From: Tissierella sp.
GTDB lineage: Bacteria; Bacillota; Clostridia; Tissierellales; Tissierellaceae
Assembly (NCBI RefSeq): GCF_031460495.1
Contig: NZ_JAVKTS010000003.1
Location: 1 to 64,000 of the forward strand
Reading direction: 5' to 3'
DNA: 64,000 nt
In this document: one piece after another, positions 19,421 to 29,178 of the stretch
How positions within the stretch are numbered: the first letter of the stretch is position 1
Layout of the letters: every line of letters begins with the position of its first letter
Translations under genes and position numbers: made by a program
The notes under the pieces: model-generated
Databases searched by the model: none
The model's input: the letters and a program-made list of their open reading frames with translations, nothing else
What the model was told of the DNA's origin: nothing

Positions 19421-19507
19421 GATAAAAAACAAGACCTTTTTCGTAGAACAAAGGTCAGAATCTCAAAGTATTTATTCAATTATAGCACCTAGTATTTCAA
19501 AACTCAA
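19421..19507 (-). promoter_or_regulatory. pheS promoter followed by terminator-like hairpin
   Basis: Minus-strand TTGAGT (19502-19507), 17-bp spacer, TATAAT (19479-19484). About 20 bases after the expected start site, GACCTTT and AAAGGTC (19433-19456) form a 7-bp stem followed by TTGTTTTTT. The hairpin either ends the upstream methyltransferase transcript or attenuates pheST. The leader is too short for a standard T-box. Confidence 0.6.
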
Positions 19508-20307
19508 GAATTATTCACTCTTTGCTTCATTACTTCATACATTATTATAGAAGCCGCTACTCCTGCATTTAATGACTCTGCCTTCCCAGGCATTGGTATC
19601 TTAATTAGTTTATCTGACATAGAAAAAACTTCTTCACTAACACCCTTTGACTCATTTCCAATTACAAGAACAAATCCATTATTAAAATCAGCATCATATA
19701 TTGGTATACTTCCATCTAAAGATGTTGAATATACTTGTATATTCATATCTTTAAGCTTCATTAACTCATCCATACTATCAGATATATAAAATAATGGAAC
19801 CCTAAATATGGACCCCATAGTAGCCCTTACAACCTTAGGATTGTAAGGATCTACGCACCCCTCTGTAATTATTATACCATCTGCATTAAAAGCATCAGCA
19901 GTCCTGATTATGGTACCCAAGTTTCCTGGGTCTTGTACACCATCAAGAAATAACAAGAATGGCCTTTCATTATCGCTAATTTCTTCAATATTCTTATATT
20001 CAAATCTTCCAATTCCTAATACTCCTTGAGGATTTTCCGTATCTGAAATTTCCTTGAAAACATTATCTGGCACATATACTAAATTGTCCAGTAGCTTGAT
20101 CTTTTCAAAAAACCCTGTTCCATCTTTAGTATTTAGTAGTTGATCTGTATATACTATATTTTGAACATGATAATTATAATTTATTGCTTCTTCAAGCATC
20201 TTTATGCCTTCAATAATAAAAGATTTATTTTTCATTCTTTCCTTTTTTCTATATAAGGATTTTATTTCTTTTATTAAAGGATTTTTAACACTAGTAATTT
20301 CCAGCAT
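19504..20307 (-). CDS. SpoU/TrmH-family RNA 2'-O-methyltransferase
   Basis: Methylates ribose 2'-OH in rRNA or tRNA using SAM, with a trefoil-knot (SPOUT) fold. In 267 residues the three knot motifs are visible: DPGNLGTIIRTADAF, ATMGSIFRVPLF and PMPGKAESLNAGVAASI. The N-terminal substrate-binding region (about 1-95) is of the RlmB/YsgA type. The ATG at 20307 overlaps the ktrA end with GGTGA upstream; a GTG 9 bases earlier is possible. The position modified cannot be told from the sequence. Confidence 0.88.
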   Translation of the reverse strand: MLEITSVKNPLIKEIKSLYRKKERMKNKSFIIEGIKMLEEAINYNYHVQNIVYTDQLLNTKDGTGFFEKIKLLDNLVYVPDNVFKEISDTENPQGVLGIGRFEYKNIEEISDNERPFLLFLDGVQDPGNLGTIIRTADAFNADGIIITEGCVDPYNPKVVRATMGSIFRVPLFYISDSMDELMKLKDMNIQVYSTSLDGSIPIYDADFNNGFVLVIGNESKGVSEEVFSMSDKLIKIPMPGKAESLNAGVAASIIMYEVMKQRVNNS

Positions 20308-20308
20308 A

Positions 20309-20965
20309 TTATTCACCAGCTTTTTTCTCTATTGTTTTAATATCATTTGTGCTTCCTATGACAACTAAAATATCATCTTTTTCTATTACAGCCTCACTAT
20401 TTGGAGAAACATTTATTGTATTCCCTCTCTTTATTGCCATTACATTTACTCCATATTTTGTAGATAATTTTAACTGAGCCAAAGATCTATTTTCCCATTC
20501 TCTAAGGGCATTTACTTCTAGGATGCTATAATCTGGTGATAGTTCAATAAAATCAAGAATATTAGCAGAAGCTAGATTATGAGCTAGCCTAAGTCCCATA
20601 TCTCTTTCCGGAAATATTACTCTATCAGCGCCTATTTTAGTAAGAACCTTTCCATGGATATCAGATAATGCCTTTGCTACTACTTTCTTAATACCTAACT
20701 CCTTAACAACTAGTGTTGCCATTATTGATGCTTCAATATCAGAACCAATAGCTACTACAGCAACATCAAAATTTCTTAGTCCTAAATCCTTTAATACCGT
20801 TTCATCCATTACATCTGCTTGAGCTGCATGAGTCACTTCATCAGATATTTCTTTAATAATATCTTCTGATATATCAATGGCTAAAACCTCATAACCTAAA
20901 CTATATAAGGTTCTTGCAACAGCTCCTCCAAACCTTCCACATCCAATGATTGCAAATGATTTCAT
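20309..20965 (-). CDS. ktrA: Potassium uptake regulatory subunit KtrA/TrkA
   Basis: A cytoplasmic RCK ring subunit gating the adjacent K+ channel. In 218 residues, a Rossmann TrkA_N domain with GCGRFGGAVARTL at residue 8 and the acidic nucleotide-binding Asp (LAIDIS) is followed by a TrkA_C domain (from about residue 140). It binds NAD(H) or ATP/ADP and often c-di-AMP. AAAGGAG precedes the ATG; it lies 15 bp downstream of ktrB in one operon. Confidence 0.93.
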   Translation of the reverse strand: MKSFAIIGCGRFGGAVARTLYSLGYEVLAIDISEDIIKEISDEVTHAAQADVMDETVLKDLGLRNFDVAVVAIGSDIEASIMATLVVKELGIKKVVAKALSDIHGKVLTKIGADRVIFPERDMGLRLAHNLASANILDFIELSPDYSILEVNALREWENRSLAQLKLSTKYGVNVMAIKRGNTINVSPNSEAVIEKDDILVVIGSTNDIKTIEKKAGE

Positions 20966-20980
20966 TCTTATAGCTCCTTT

Positions 20981-22324
20981 CTATCCCACCATTATATTTC
21001 CTTCAGAATATCTAAAGTTACCAGCCTTACTTCTTCTAGCAAAAACATACGCCATAGTTAGAGGTCCAACTCTACCTATATACATAGTTAAAATTATCAT
21101 GACCTTCCCAAAATATGTAAGGTTTGGTGTAAGGCCTCTTGTTGATCCTACTGTTGCAAAGGCTGATGTTGTCTCAAATAAAACATCTAAAAAATTGGCT
21201 GGCTCTGTCACTGTTAAAACAAAGGATACCAAAAGTACTATAATCATTCCCACAGTGGTTATAGCAATGGATCTATTTATCACATCATAGGATATTCTCT
21301 TTTTAAAGGCCACAATATCCTTATCACCTTTTATCACTCCGATAGTAGTTAGTATAATAGTGCCGAATGTTGTAGTCTTAATACCTCCCCCTGTGGAACC
21401 AGGAGAACCTCCTATAAACATTAAGATTATCATGAGAAATACAGTTGTATCATAAAGTCCTGCTAAATTAACAGAATAATACCCAGCTGTCCTAGGAACT
21501 ACAGATTGAAAAAATGATGCAATAAGTTTTTCAGAAATACTCAAGGGTTTTAAAGTAAGGGGGTTATTATACTCTATTAAAAGAATTATTATCATTCCGC
21601 CTAGCAGTAGAACGCCAGTAATTAGTAAAACTAATTTTGAATGTAGACTAAGTTTTTTAAAGTTTTTGTTTTTAGAAATATCTATATATACAGTGAACCC
21701 AAGTCCTCCTAAAATTATTAAAGCTGATATAGTCATATTGATAGTAAAATCTCCTACAAATGGCACAATACTGTCCCCTGTAAGGTCAAAACCAGCATTA
21801 CAAAATGCAGATATAGAGTGAAATATAGAGAACCATATTCCCTTTGCCCCTCCATATATAGGTATGAATCTAGTTGCTAATAGCAATGCTCCTATGCCTT
21901 CTATTAGAAAGGTAGAAAGAACAACATATTTAGTCAATTTAACTAATCCAGACATAGTTTCCTGATTCAATTGTTCTTTTATTATTAACCTTTCTTTCAA
22001 TGTAATTTTCTTTCCAATAATCAGAGCTCCAATAGTGGCTATAGTCATAAATCCTAATCCCCCCATTTGTATAAGAAGGATTATTACAATTTGACCAAAT
22101 AAAGACCAATAAAAGCCTGTATTCACCACTACTAGTCCTGTAACACATACTGCGGATGTCGAAGTAAATAAAGCATTGATAAAACCGATGCTTTCCCCAT
22201 TCTGTGTAGCCAAAGGTAAATTTAGCAATATAGCTCCAATAAATATCAGGCTACCAAATCCCAACGCTAAAACTCTTGGAGGATTTAACTTTAATCTCGC
22301 AAGTCTTCTTTTTATAAAATTCAT
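20981..22324 (-). CDS. ktrB: Potassium uptake membrane subunit KtrB/TrkH
   Basis: Membrane K+ translocator of the Trk/Ktr/HKT class with four M1-P-M2 repeats. The four filter loops are visible: STSAVCVTGL, SISAFCNAGFD, GGSPGSTGGGIKT and TTSAFATVGSTRG, each with the key glycine. 447 residues, about ten membrane segments. The ATG at 22324 is preferred because GGGAGGAG lies 8 bases upstream; an ATG 15 bases earlier sits in the ribosome binding site. Confidence 0.95.
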   Translation of the reverse strand: MNFIKRRLARLKLNPPRVLALGFGSLIFIGAILLNLPLATQNGESIGFINALFTSTSAVCVTGLVVVNTGFYWSLFGQIVIILLIQMGGLGFMTIATIGALIIGKKITLKERLIIKEQLNQETMSGLVKLTKYVVLSTFLIEGIGALLLATRFIPIYGGAKGIWFSIFHSISAFCNAGFDLTGDSIVPFVGDFTINMTISALIILGGLGFTVYIDISKNKNFKKLSLHSKLVLLITGVLLLGGMIIILLIEYNNPLTLKPLSISEKLIASFFQSVVPRTAGYYSVNLAGLYDTTVFLMIILMFIGGSPGSTGGGIKTTTFGTIILTTIGVIKGDKDIVAFKKRISYDVINRSIAITTVGMIIVLLVSFVLTVTEPANFLDVLFETTSAFATVGSTRGLTPNLTYFGKVMIILTMYIGRVGPLTMAYVFARRSKAGNFRYSEGNIMVG

Positions 22325-22398
22325 GAAAACTCCTCCCAATTACATACCTATATACCCTTATTATTGCCTAATCATTACAAACTATTAAATAAAACAAA

Positions 22399-22425
22399 AT
22401 AAAAGTCCCCTTACGGAACTTTTAC
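22399..22425 (-). terminator. rplT terminator
   Basis: AAAAGTTCC pairs with GGGACTTTT (one G-U) around GTAAG, followed by ATTTTGTTTT, downstream of rplT. Confidence 0.7.
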
Positions 22426-22453
22426 TGTAATTTAACCTATAGTAGTTTTCTGA

Positions 22454-22804
22454 TTATATACCTTTTGCAATTTCTACTAATTTTGCGAAGCCTTCTGCAT
22501 CATGTATAGCCATTTCTGACAACATTTTTCTATTTACTTCAATATTCGCCTTTTTAAGACCACTGATGAATTTGCTATAGCTCATTCCATTTAATCTTGC
22601 AGCAGCATTAATTCTTGTAATCCAAAGTTTTCTAAAATCTCTCTTTCTTAGTTTACGTCCAATATATGCGTAGTTTAATGATTTCATAACAGCTTGATTA
22701 GCAGTCCTGAATAACTTAGACTTCGCTCCGTAATAACCTTTGGCTTGTTTCAATACTTTCTTATGTCTTTTCTTGGCATTTACAGCTCTTTTTACTCTTG
22801 CCAT
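22454..22804 (-). CDS. rplT: 50S ribosomal protein L20
   Basis: Early-assembly 23S rRNA-binding protein. The 116 residues start [16 protein letters not shown] and keep the [17 protein letters not shown] stretch. GGGGAGGT precedes the ATG. Third gene of the classic infC-rpmI-rplT operon. In Firmicutes L20 represses this operon through the leader RNA upstream of infC. Confidence 0.99.
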   Translation of the reverse strand: MARVKRAVNAKKRHKKVLKQAKGYYGAKSKLFRTANQAVMKSLNYAYIGRKLRKRDFRKLWITRINAAARLNGMSYSKFISGLKKANIEVNRKMLSEMAIHDAEGFAKLVEIAKGI

Positions 22805-22836
22805 CTATAGTACCTCCCCGTATTCCAATTTAATTT

Positions 22837-23028
22837 TTATGGTATCATTGAATCTATTCTTTTTTGGTCACCTTTACTAACAAGAGTACCTTGTCTTAAG
22901 TTTCTAACTCTTTTAGCTGATTTCTTTCCAGTTTTATGGCTCTTATATGCCTTAAATCTCTTAAGTAAACCTGTACCAGTTCTTTTAAACCTTTTTGCTG
23001 ATGCTCTATGAGTTTTCATTTTTGCCAT
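22837..23028 (-). CDS. rpmI: 50S ribosomal protein L35
   Basis: Small basic ribosomal protein (63 residues), starting [20 protein letters not shown] as usual for L35. AGGAGGT precedes the ATG; it sits between infC and rplT. Confidence 0.99.
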   Translation of the reverse strand: MAKMKTHRASAKRFKRTGTGLLKRFKAYKSHKTGKKSAKRVRNLRQGTLVSKGDQKRIDSMIP

Positions 23029-23044
23029 GATGTTACCTCCTTCA

Positions 23045-23554
23045 TTACTCCGATTTTGGTGTTAAATGCATTACCATATTTCGTCCTTCTAGTTTAGCAG
23101 CTTTTTCTACCGTTCCAACTTCAGAAATCAGTTTTACAAAATCATCTAATACTTCTCTTCCTATTTCAGTATGACCCATTTCTCTTCCTCTAAATCTAAC
23201 TGAAACTTTAACCTTGTCTCCATCCTTTAAAAATTCATTAGCTCTTTTAGCTTTTACTTGCAAGTCATGAATCTCAATATTTGGAGTTAGGCGAATTTCT
23301 TTTACATTGATAATCTTTTGATTCTTTCTAGCTTCTTTTTCCTTCTTTGCTAATTCATACTTATACTTACCATAGTCCATTATCTTGCACACAGGTGGCT
23401 TAGCAGTTGGAGCAATCATAACTAAATCTAGTTTTCTTTCCTCCGAAGTTTCCATAGCCTGTTTAATAGATACAACACCTAATTGCGATCCATCAGAATC
23501 AATTAATCTTACCTCTTTTTCCCTGATTTCCTCATTAATCTGAAGCTCTTTGAT
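23045..23554 (-). CDS. infC: Translation initiation factor IF-3 (ATC start)
   Basis: IF-3 checks start codons and blocks premature 50S joining. The first ATG (23455) would remove the N-terminal domain. In frame upstream is ATC at 23554, 8 bases after GGGAGGT, giving 169 residues, the normal length, with the N-terminal sequence [17 protein letters not shown] and the later signature [18 protein letters not shown]. Rare AUH start codons are the known autoregulatory device of infC, because IF-3 discriminates against them. First gene of infC-rpmI-rplT. Confidence 0.95.
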   Translation of the reverse strand: MKELQINEEIREKEVRLIDSDGSQLGVVSIKQAMETSEERKLDLVMIAPTAKPPVCKIMDYGKYKYELAKKEKEARKNQKIINVKEIRLTPNIEIHDLQVKAKRANEFLKDGDKVKVSVRFRGREMGHTEIGREVLDDFVKLISEVGTVEKAAKLEGRNMVMHLTPKSE

Positions 23555-23729
23555 ATTACAGCACCTCCCAATTTTTTTAAATATAAAAAAGCGGGCATAG
23601 AATACCCGCTTAAATCCACAGAAATATAAATCTTATATAATAAGACTATTTCATAATTTATTAACCTTAAGAGCAAAAGCTATAAGGTGAGAAGCGGACA
23701 CTTCTACTTAAACCCATTATTAAGTTTAC
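23555..23729 (-). promoter_or_regulatory. infC leader (L20-leader type) with attenuator
   Basis: The leader runs from about 23729. It includes the block GTGTCCGCTTCTCACC near 23685-23702 and ends in a terminator hairpin at 23589-23611 (AGCGGGTAT and ATGCCCGCT, then TTTTTT), 20-odd bases before the infC ribosome binding site. This matches the Firmicute L20 autoregulatory leader in place and design. Its exact fold was not computed. Confidence 0.75.
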
Positions 23730-23735
23730 CACATA

Positions 23736-23764
23736 ATTATACATTAGCATCTGTCTTTTGTCAA
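23736..23764 (-). promoter_or_regulatory. infC operon promoter
   Basis: Consensus sigma-A promoter on the minus strand: TTGACA (23759-23764), 17-bp spacer, TATAAT (23736-23741). Confidence 0.88.
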
Positions 23765-23793
23765 ATATAATTTTTCTAATTATTAATTCACTA

Positions 23794-25191
23794 CTATTTT
23801 GCTAATTCATATAGTGCTTGTGCATATATTTTTGTTATTTTCATCAAATGCTCAATGGAAATATACTCATCTTTTTGATGTACTACATCTAATTGTCCTG
23901 GAAACATTGGTCCAAAGGCTACCGCATTATCCATTGCCCTAGCGTATGTTCCTCCACCAATTGTAATTGGTTCACTATCTATATCACCAGTCTGTTCTCT
24001 ATATACTTTCATTAATTTTTCAACCAAGAAATTATCCTTCGGAACATATAAAGGCTTAGTATCACCATTGCCTTCAATCAATTGAAGTTTTGTTCCTTCA
24101 AGATTTTTTCTAATTCCATCATATACTTCCTTGGAGCTACTCTTTATAGGATATCTAACATTGATAGTTAAAGTAATCTTATCTCCTGCTAGTTTTATCA
24201 ACCCAGGGTTGAAATTTAATTTACCAGAGACATCATCTTCAAAACCACAACCAATACCTTCACCATAATGCTTAAACCCTATTCTTTCATTGTATATTTT
24301 AATGAAATCACAAAGGTCACAGTGCCCACTTAGGCAGTTGGATAAAGCATCCATTAAATAAGAAATAGCATTTTCTCCCTTTTCTGGGGTACTACCATGA
24401 GCTGAGATACCTTTAGCCGTCAATTTAACAGTATTATCTTCAATATGAATATGAACTGGATAGTCTTTTTCTTTCATATAAGACTTATAATTATTCTCAA
24501 AGCTTCTTATATCCTGTACTTCTAAAGTTGCCTCTGCAAAATCAGGCACCATATTAGCTGCATTACCGCCTTTTATTTCTTTAAGCACAGTACCACAACA
24601 AGGATTTGATTCTAATTTTTGCTCTAAGTTAAATACTATTATTCCCTTTTCCCCATGGATGACAGGAAAATCTGCATCAGGAGTAAAAGCCATGGTAGGT
24701 GGCTTTTCATGTTTGAAATAATAATCCATGCAACCCCAACCTGTTTCCTCATTGGTGCCAAGTATTACCCTAATTTTTCTATTAAGTGCAACCCCTGATT
24801 CTTTTAGGGCTTTCATAGCATAAAGTGTAGCTATGGCAGGCCCCTTATCATCTATTGTACCCCTACCAAATATCTTTCCATCATGAATTTCTGCAGCATA
24901 AGGTGGATAGCTCCATCCTTCTCCTTCAGGTACAACATCTAGATGAACTAAGACTCCAACTGTTTCTTCTCCTTTACCAAACTCTGCATAGCCTGCATAA
25001 CCATCCAAGTTTTTAGTTTCAAATCCCATTTCTTTTGATAATTCTAGTGCATATTCTAGAGCCTTATATGGACCTTCACCAAATGGCATATTTAATTTTT
25101 CATTCTCTTCCACACTTTTAATTCTTACTATTTCTTGAGTTGATTGAATTATTTTTTCCTGATAGCTGTCAATTAAATTTAAGAAATCCAT
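23794..25191 (-). CDS. pepV: Xaa-His dipeptidase PepV family (M20)
   Basis: Cytoplasmic di-zinc aminopeptidase or dipeptidase of 465 residues. M20 motifs are visible: LVHLDVVPEG (metal His/Asp), GTIDDKGPA, and the catalytic GTNEETGWG. The lid domain spans about 185-330. Length and motif spacing fit PepV rather than PepT or DapE. GGAGAGGTG precedes the ATG. Divergent from the ftsH gene and upstream of the infC leader; apparently monocistronic. Confidence 0.9.
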   Translation of the reverse strand: MDFLNLIDSYQEKIIQSTQEIVRIKSVEENEKLNMPFGEGPYKALEYALELSKEMGFETKNLDGYAGYAEFGKGEETVGVLVHLDVVPEGEGWSYPPYAAEIHDGKIFGRGTIDDKGPAIATLYAMKALKESGVALNRKIRVILGTNEETGWGCMDYYFKHEKPPTMAFTPDADFPVIHGEKGIIVFNLEQKLESNPCCGTVLKEIKGGNAANMVPDFAEATLEVQDIRSFENNYKSYMKEKDYPVHIHIEDNTVKLTAKGISAHGSTPEKGENAISYLMDALSNCLSGHCDLCDFIKIYNERIGFKHYGEGIGCGFEDDVSGKLNFNPGLIKLAGDKITLTINVRYPIKSSSKEVYDGIRKNLEGTKLQLIEGNGDTKPLYVPKDNFLVEKLMKVYREQTGDIDSEPITIGGGTYARAMDNAVAFGPMFPGQLDVVHQKDEYISIEHLMKITKIYAQALYELAK

Positions 25192-25328
25192 TTAATTCAC
25201 CTCTCCTTTCATATCTATCCATATTATACCTTTATTCATATTTTCATACAACTTTAATATTTTTCTTTTATATAAATTCAATTAAATGGTTACACTAACT
25301 TTAGAAAAAAAAATAAGGTGGGGATAAA

Positions 25329-26885
25329 TTGAAAAAGAAAAAAATAATATTCTTTTTTCTGGTACTAGGGTTTATATTCTCATTTATACTTGTCTACGAC
25401 ACAATATTTCCAATGACTAAATTCCTGAATTTTAAGTTAGGAGATAAAGTGACAGTATGGATGATTACTCTAATACTTTGTATTCTTTATATCAAATCTG
25501 ATACCAAACCACAGCTAGTCCCCTCTGTTTTATCTATTGAAAAAGATACAGGGAGGGATAGGGATAAGTCTGATGTATCATTTAAAGATGTGGCAGGGTT
25601 AGATGAGATAAAAGAAGAACTGCAGGAAACTATTGATTTTATTAACAACTCCCTAAAGTATAAAAAAATGGGTGCTAAAATACCTAAGGGAATTTTATTT
25701 CACGGACCACCAGGTACCGGTAAAACATTACTAGCAAAAGCAGTAGCTGGAGAGACAAATTCTACTTTTCTCTACGCCTCAGGATCAGAATTTGTAGAAA
25801 AATATGTGGGCGTTGGTGCTAAAAGAGTTAGAACACTTTTTGAAAAGGCAAAAAAAGAGGCACCAAGTATTATCTTTATAGATGAGATAGATGCCATAGG
25901 CACAAAACGAAATCTAGAATCCAATAATGAAAAGGATCAAACACTGAACCAACTTCTAGTAGAGATGGATGGATTTAGCACCAACGAAACAGTCATAGTA
26001 ATCGGGGCTACCAATAGATTAGACTTACTAGATGAAGCCCTGCTAAGACCTGGTCGATTTGACAGGCATATATTTGTAGGCAATCCAAATGTACGAGCAA
26101 GAGAACAAATATTGGAGGTACACACAAAGAATAAACCATTAGATAAGACAATAGATATAAAATCCATTGCAAAGAAAACTACTGGCTTATCAGGAGCAGA
26201 ATTAGCCAATATAGCAAATGAAGCGGCTATTATTGCTGTTAGAAAAAATAAAAATATAATATCTTCATCAGAATTTGATGCAGCCATTGAAAGAGTATTG
26301 GCAGGACTAGAAGTAAAAAATCCAACAGTTCTACGCAAAGAAAAAGAAACTGTAGCAATACATGAAGCAGGCCATGCATTAGTATGCAAAATGTTAGAGA
26401 CTGATATAGTACAAAAAATATCAATAGTCCCAAGAGGTCAGGCCCTAGGTTATGTACTAAAATTCCCTGATGAAGAAAGATATTTAATGACCCAGTCAGA
26501 GCTAGTAAATAGAATAACTGGATTGTTGGCTGGTAGGGCCGCTGAAGAAATAGTCTTCTCTGATATCACTACAGGGGCCAAAGACGATTTAAATAAGGCT
26601 ACGGATATAGCTAGGGCAATGGTATGCAACTATGGTATGAGTGCTTTAGGAACTATGGCTTTAGATGAGTCATACATTAAGTATAGCTCTGAAATGATTC
26701 GAATTGAGATAAAAAAGATCACAGATGAAAGATATATTGAAGCACTTAGAATAATCGAAGAGAACAAGAAGATACTACATCATATTGCCAATACATTGTT
26801 GGAAAATGAAACCATAGATAGTGAAGAATTAGAAAAAATCTTCAAAATATACGAGAAGCCATTGCCTGCAATTCAGGCAAATTAA
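25329..26885 (+). CDS. ftsH: FtsH-family AAA+ zinc metalloprotease, short ectodomain
   Basis: Membrane-anchored ATP-dependent protease. Two membrane helices (about 5-23 and 38-54) flank an external loop of only about 15-20 residues, against 70-80 in typical FtsH; total length is 518. The AAA module has Walker A GPPGTGKT, Walker [12 protein letters not shown] and the second region of homology; the protease has HEAGHAL and the third ligand Asp in [10 protein letters not shown]. The start is TTG after AAGGTGGGG. It is likely a second, minimal FtsH paralogue whose quality-control partners differ from the main enzyme. Confidence 0.88.
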   Translation: MKKKKIIFFFLVLGFIFSFILVYDTIFPMTKFLNFKLGDKVTVWMITLILCILYIKSDTKPQLVPSVLSIEKDTGRDRDKSDVSFKDVAGLDEIKEELQETIDFINNSLKYKKMGAKIPKGILFHGPPGTGKTLLAKAVAGETNSTFLYASGSEFVEKYVGVGAKRVRTLFEKAKKEAPSIIFIDEIDAIGTKRNLESNNEKDQTLNQLLVEMDGFSTNETVIVIGATNRLDLLDEALLRPGRFDRHIFVGNPNVRAREQILEVHTKNKPLDKTIDIKSIAKKTTGLSGAELANIANEAAIIAVRKNKNIISSSEFDAAIERVLAGLEVKNPTVLRKEKETVAIHEAGHALVCKMLETDIVQKISIVPRGQALGYVLKFPDEERYLMTQSELVNRITGLLAGRAAEEIVFSDITTGAKDDLNKATDIARAMVCNYGMSALGTMALDESYIKYSSEMIRIEIKKITDERYIEALRIIEENKKILHHIANTLLENETIDSEELEKIFKIYEKPLPAIQAN

Positions 26886-26931
26886 AATAAGTTTGGATTT
26901 TGGTGCCAGGCACCAAAATCCAAACTTATTT
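26885..26931. terminator. 23-bp perfect inverted repeat, bidirectional terminator
   Basis: The 23 bases at 26885-26907 are the exact reverse complement of 26909-26931, with a single A between. The centre is GGTGCC-A-GGCACC. It lies between convergent ftsH and thrS and overlaps the ftsH stop. TTTGTTT follows on the plus strand. A hairpin this long and perfect is unusual for a simple terminator. Confidence 0.75.
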
Positions 26932-26936
26932 GTTTA

Positions 26937-28847
26937 TTATCTTTTTTCTTGGATTTCTTTTGTAATTTGATTTACAAACTCTTCAACTTTTACTTGACCA
27001 AGATCTCCATTGTCCCTTGATCTAACTGATACCAACTCTTCTGTTACTTCTTTTTCACCTACTACAAGCATATAAGGAATTTGTTGTAATTGGGCCTCTC
27101 TGATTTTATATCCTACTTTTTCAGATCTAGCATCCACTTCAACTCTAATACCTTTATTAGCCAATTGCTTTTTAACTTCATATGCATAATCATTGAATTT
27201 ATCTGAAATAGGAAGGATAGTTGCCTGTATTGGAGCAAGCCATGCTGGGAATTTACCTGCAAAATGTTCTATTAATATTCCCATAAATCTTTCCATACTA
27301 CCATATATAGTTCTATGAATCATAACAGGTCTTTTCTTTTCATTATCATTGCCAACATAAGTCATATCAAATTTCTCTGGTAATTGGAAGTCTAATTGAA
27401 TTGTACCACATTGCCAAGTTCTTCCGATAGCATCTTCTAATTGGAAGTCTATCTTTGGTCCATAGAATGCTCCATCACCTTCATTTAATATATAATCTAT
27501 TTCTTTTTCCTTCAATGCTTCTATTAAACCATTTGTTGCAATTTCCCATTGTTCTTCAGTTCCCATAGAGTTTTCAGGTCTAGTGGATAATTCAATGTGG
27601 TACTTAAATCCAAATACATTATACATCTTATCTGCTAATTCTATTATTTTAACCAATTCTTCTTTTATTTGAGATGGTAGTACAAATAAATGAGCATCAT
27701 CTTGAGTAAATGATCTAACTCTCATCAATCCGTGTAGTGCTCCGGATAACTCATGCCTGTGAACTAATCCAAGTTCTCCCCATCTTAGAGGAAGATCTCT
27801 ATAGCTGTACATTTTAGACTTATATACTAAAATAGATCCTGGGCAGTTCATTGGTTTAATAGCATAATCACCATCATCAATATTTGTAAAATACATATTT
27901 TCCTTATAGTGATCCCAATGTCCTGATTGATGCCATAGAGCTTCATTTAAGATTAGTGGAGTTTTTATTTCCTCATATCCTGCCCTAGTATGCTCTTCTC
28001 TCCAAAAGTTTTCTAGTATATTTCTTAGTACCATTCCCTTTGGATGGAAGAATGGGAATCCTGGTCCTTCTTCATGGATACTATACAAATCTAATTCTCT
28101 ACCTAATTTTCGATGATCTCTTTTCTTAGCCTCTTCCAACATATGAAGATATTCTTCTAATTCCTTTTTCTTTTCAAAAGTTGTTCCATAGATTCTTTGA
28201 AGCATTTTGTTCTTTTCATCACCACGCCAATAAGCTCCTGCAATACTTAACAACTTAATAGCTTTAACTTTCTTAATATCATATAAATGTGGGCCTGCAC
28301 AAAGGTCTGTAAACTCTCCTAAAGTATAGAATGAAATTATCTCATCCTCTGGCAAATTCTCAATTAAATCAACCTTATATACTTCATCTTGTTTACTAAA
28401 ATATTCAAGAGCTTCATTCCTCGGCATAACAAATCTTTCTACTACATGGCCTTCTTTAACTACCTTAGCCATTTCAGCCTCAATCTTCTCTAAATCCTCT
28501 GGAGTAAATCTATGCTCAGTATCAAAATCATAGTAGAAACCATTGTCTATAGCAGGTCCAATGGCAAATTTAACTCCTGGGAAAAGTTTTTGTACTGCAA
28601 GGGCCATTATATGAGCTGAAGTATGCCAAAATATAGCCTTTCCTTCTTTATCTTCAAATTTAACTACTTTAAATGTTGAATCTTCATCTATAGTCTCTTG
28701 CATACCCTTTGTATCTCCATTTACAACTGCACCAAGGGCAACTCTTGCTAATCCTTCTGAAATATCTTTAGTCACATCATATACAGTAACACCTTTGTCA
28801 TACTCTCTAACAGCACCATCAGGTAAAGTAATCTTTATCCTTTCCAT
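26937..28847 (-). CDS. thrS: Threonyl-tRNA synthetase
   Basis: Class II synthetase for tRNA-Thr. The 636 residues have an N-terminal TGS domain (1-60), an editing domain with the HxxxH site in HTSAHIMALAVQ, the catalytic core (about 240-535, with zinc ligands Cys/His such as MNCPGS) and a C-terminal anticodon-binding domain. The ATG at 28847 is spaced 7 bases from GGAGG; the ATG at 28853 is too close. Controlled by the T-box leader upstream. Confidence 0.97.
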   Translation of the reverse strand: MERIKITLPDGAVREYDKGVTVYDVTKDISEGLARVALGAVVNGDTKGMQETIDEDSTFKVVKFEDKEGKAIFWHTSAHIMALAVQKLFPGVKFAIGPAIDNGFYYDFDTEHRFTPEDLEKIEAEMAKVVKEGHVVERFVMPRNEALEYFSKQDEVYKVDLIENLPEDEIISFYTLGEFTDLCAGPHLYDIKKVKAIKLLSIAGAYWRGDEKNKMLQRIYGTTFEKKKELEEYLHMLEEAKKRDHRKLGRELDLYSIHEEGPGFPFFHPKGMVLRNILENFWREEHTRAGYEEIKTPLILNEALWHQSGHWDHYKENMYFTNIDDGDYAIKPMNCPGSILVYKSKMYSYRDLPLRWGELGLVHRHELSGALHGLMRVRSFTQDDAHLFVLPSQIKEELVKIIELADKMYNVFGFKYHIELSTRPENSMGTEEQWEIATNGLIEALKEKEIDYILNEGDGAFYGPKIDFQLEDAIGRTWQCGTIQLDFQLPEKFDMTYVGNDNEKKRPVMIHRTIYGSMERFMGILIEHFAGKFPAWLAPIQATILPISDKFNDYAYEVKKQLANKGIRVEVDARSEKVGYKIREAQLQQIPYMLVVGEKEVTEELVSVRSRDNGDLGQVKVEEFVNQITKEIQEKR

Positions 28848-28879
28848 TTTCATTCCTCCTTAAATTAACCTTAAAATAA

Positions 28880-29122
28880 AAAATAAACCTCTCATCACTA
28901 CATATTCCTATGTAGGGACGAGAGGTTAAGCTTCGTGGTTCCACCCTAATTGCTTCTCAAATTAAATAACGCTAAATAGCGGAAATCCTTCATTTGGATT
29001 CGGTTCAGGGTTAGTTTTCATATATCTTTTCCTTAAGAAGACTTTCAGCCACGATCTTCTCTCTCTACAAGTACATAATATATTACTCTTCCCATCTACA
29101 CCATAATATTAAATTAAAATTC
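28880..29122 (-). promoter_or_regulatory. T-box leader of thrS
   Basis: Minus strand: T-box core AGGGTGGAACCACGAAG (near 28930-28948), then a terminator with arms CCTCTCGTCCCTACAT and ATGTAGTGATGAGAGG (28889-28926) and a T-rich tail. The specifier is probably ACT (Thr) at 29013-29015, in the context GAAA-ACU-A, next to a CCC strand that can pair with GGG at the Stem I base. Confidence 0.92.
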
Positions 29123-29151
29123 ATATTACCACAATATTAACCACTTGTCAA
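29123..29151 (-). promoter_or_regulatory. thrS promoter
   Basis: Minus-strand TTGACA (29146-29151), 17-bp spacer, TAATAT (29123-29128), at the 5' edge of the T-box leader. Confidence 0.8.
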
Positions 29152-29178
29152 TATGTTATTAATATTTATACCACCAAT

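Noticed and set aside
19399-19479. Phe-containing leader peptide for pheS attenuation (TTG at 19479)
   Set aside because: Only three Phe in 27 codons, scattered, no ribosome binding site before the TTG, and it crosses the hairpin.
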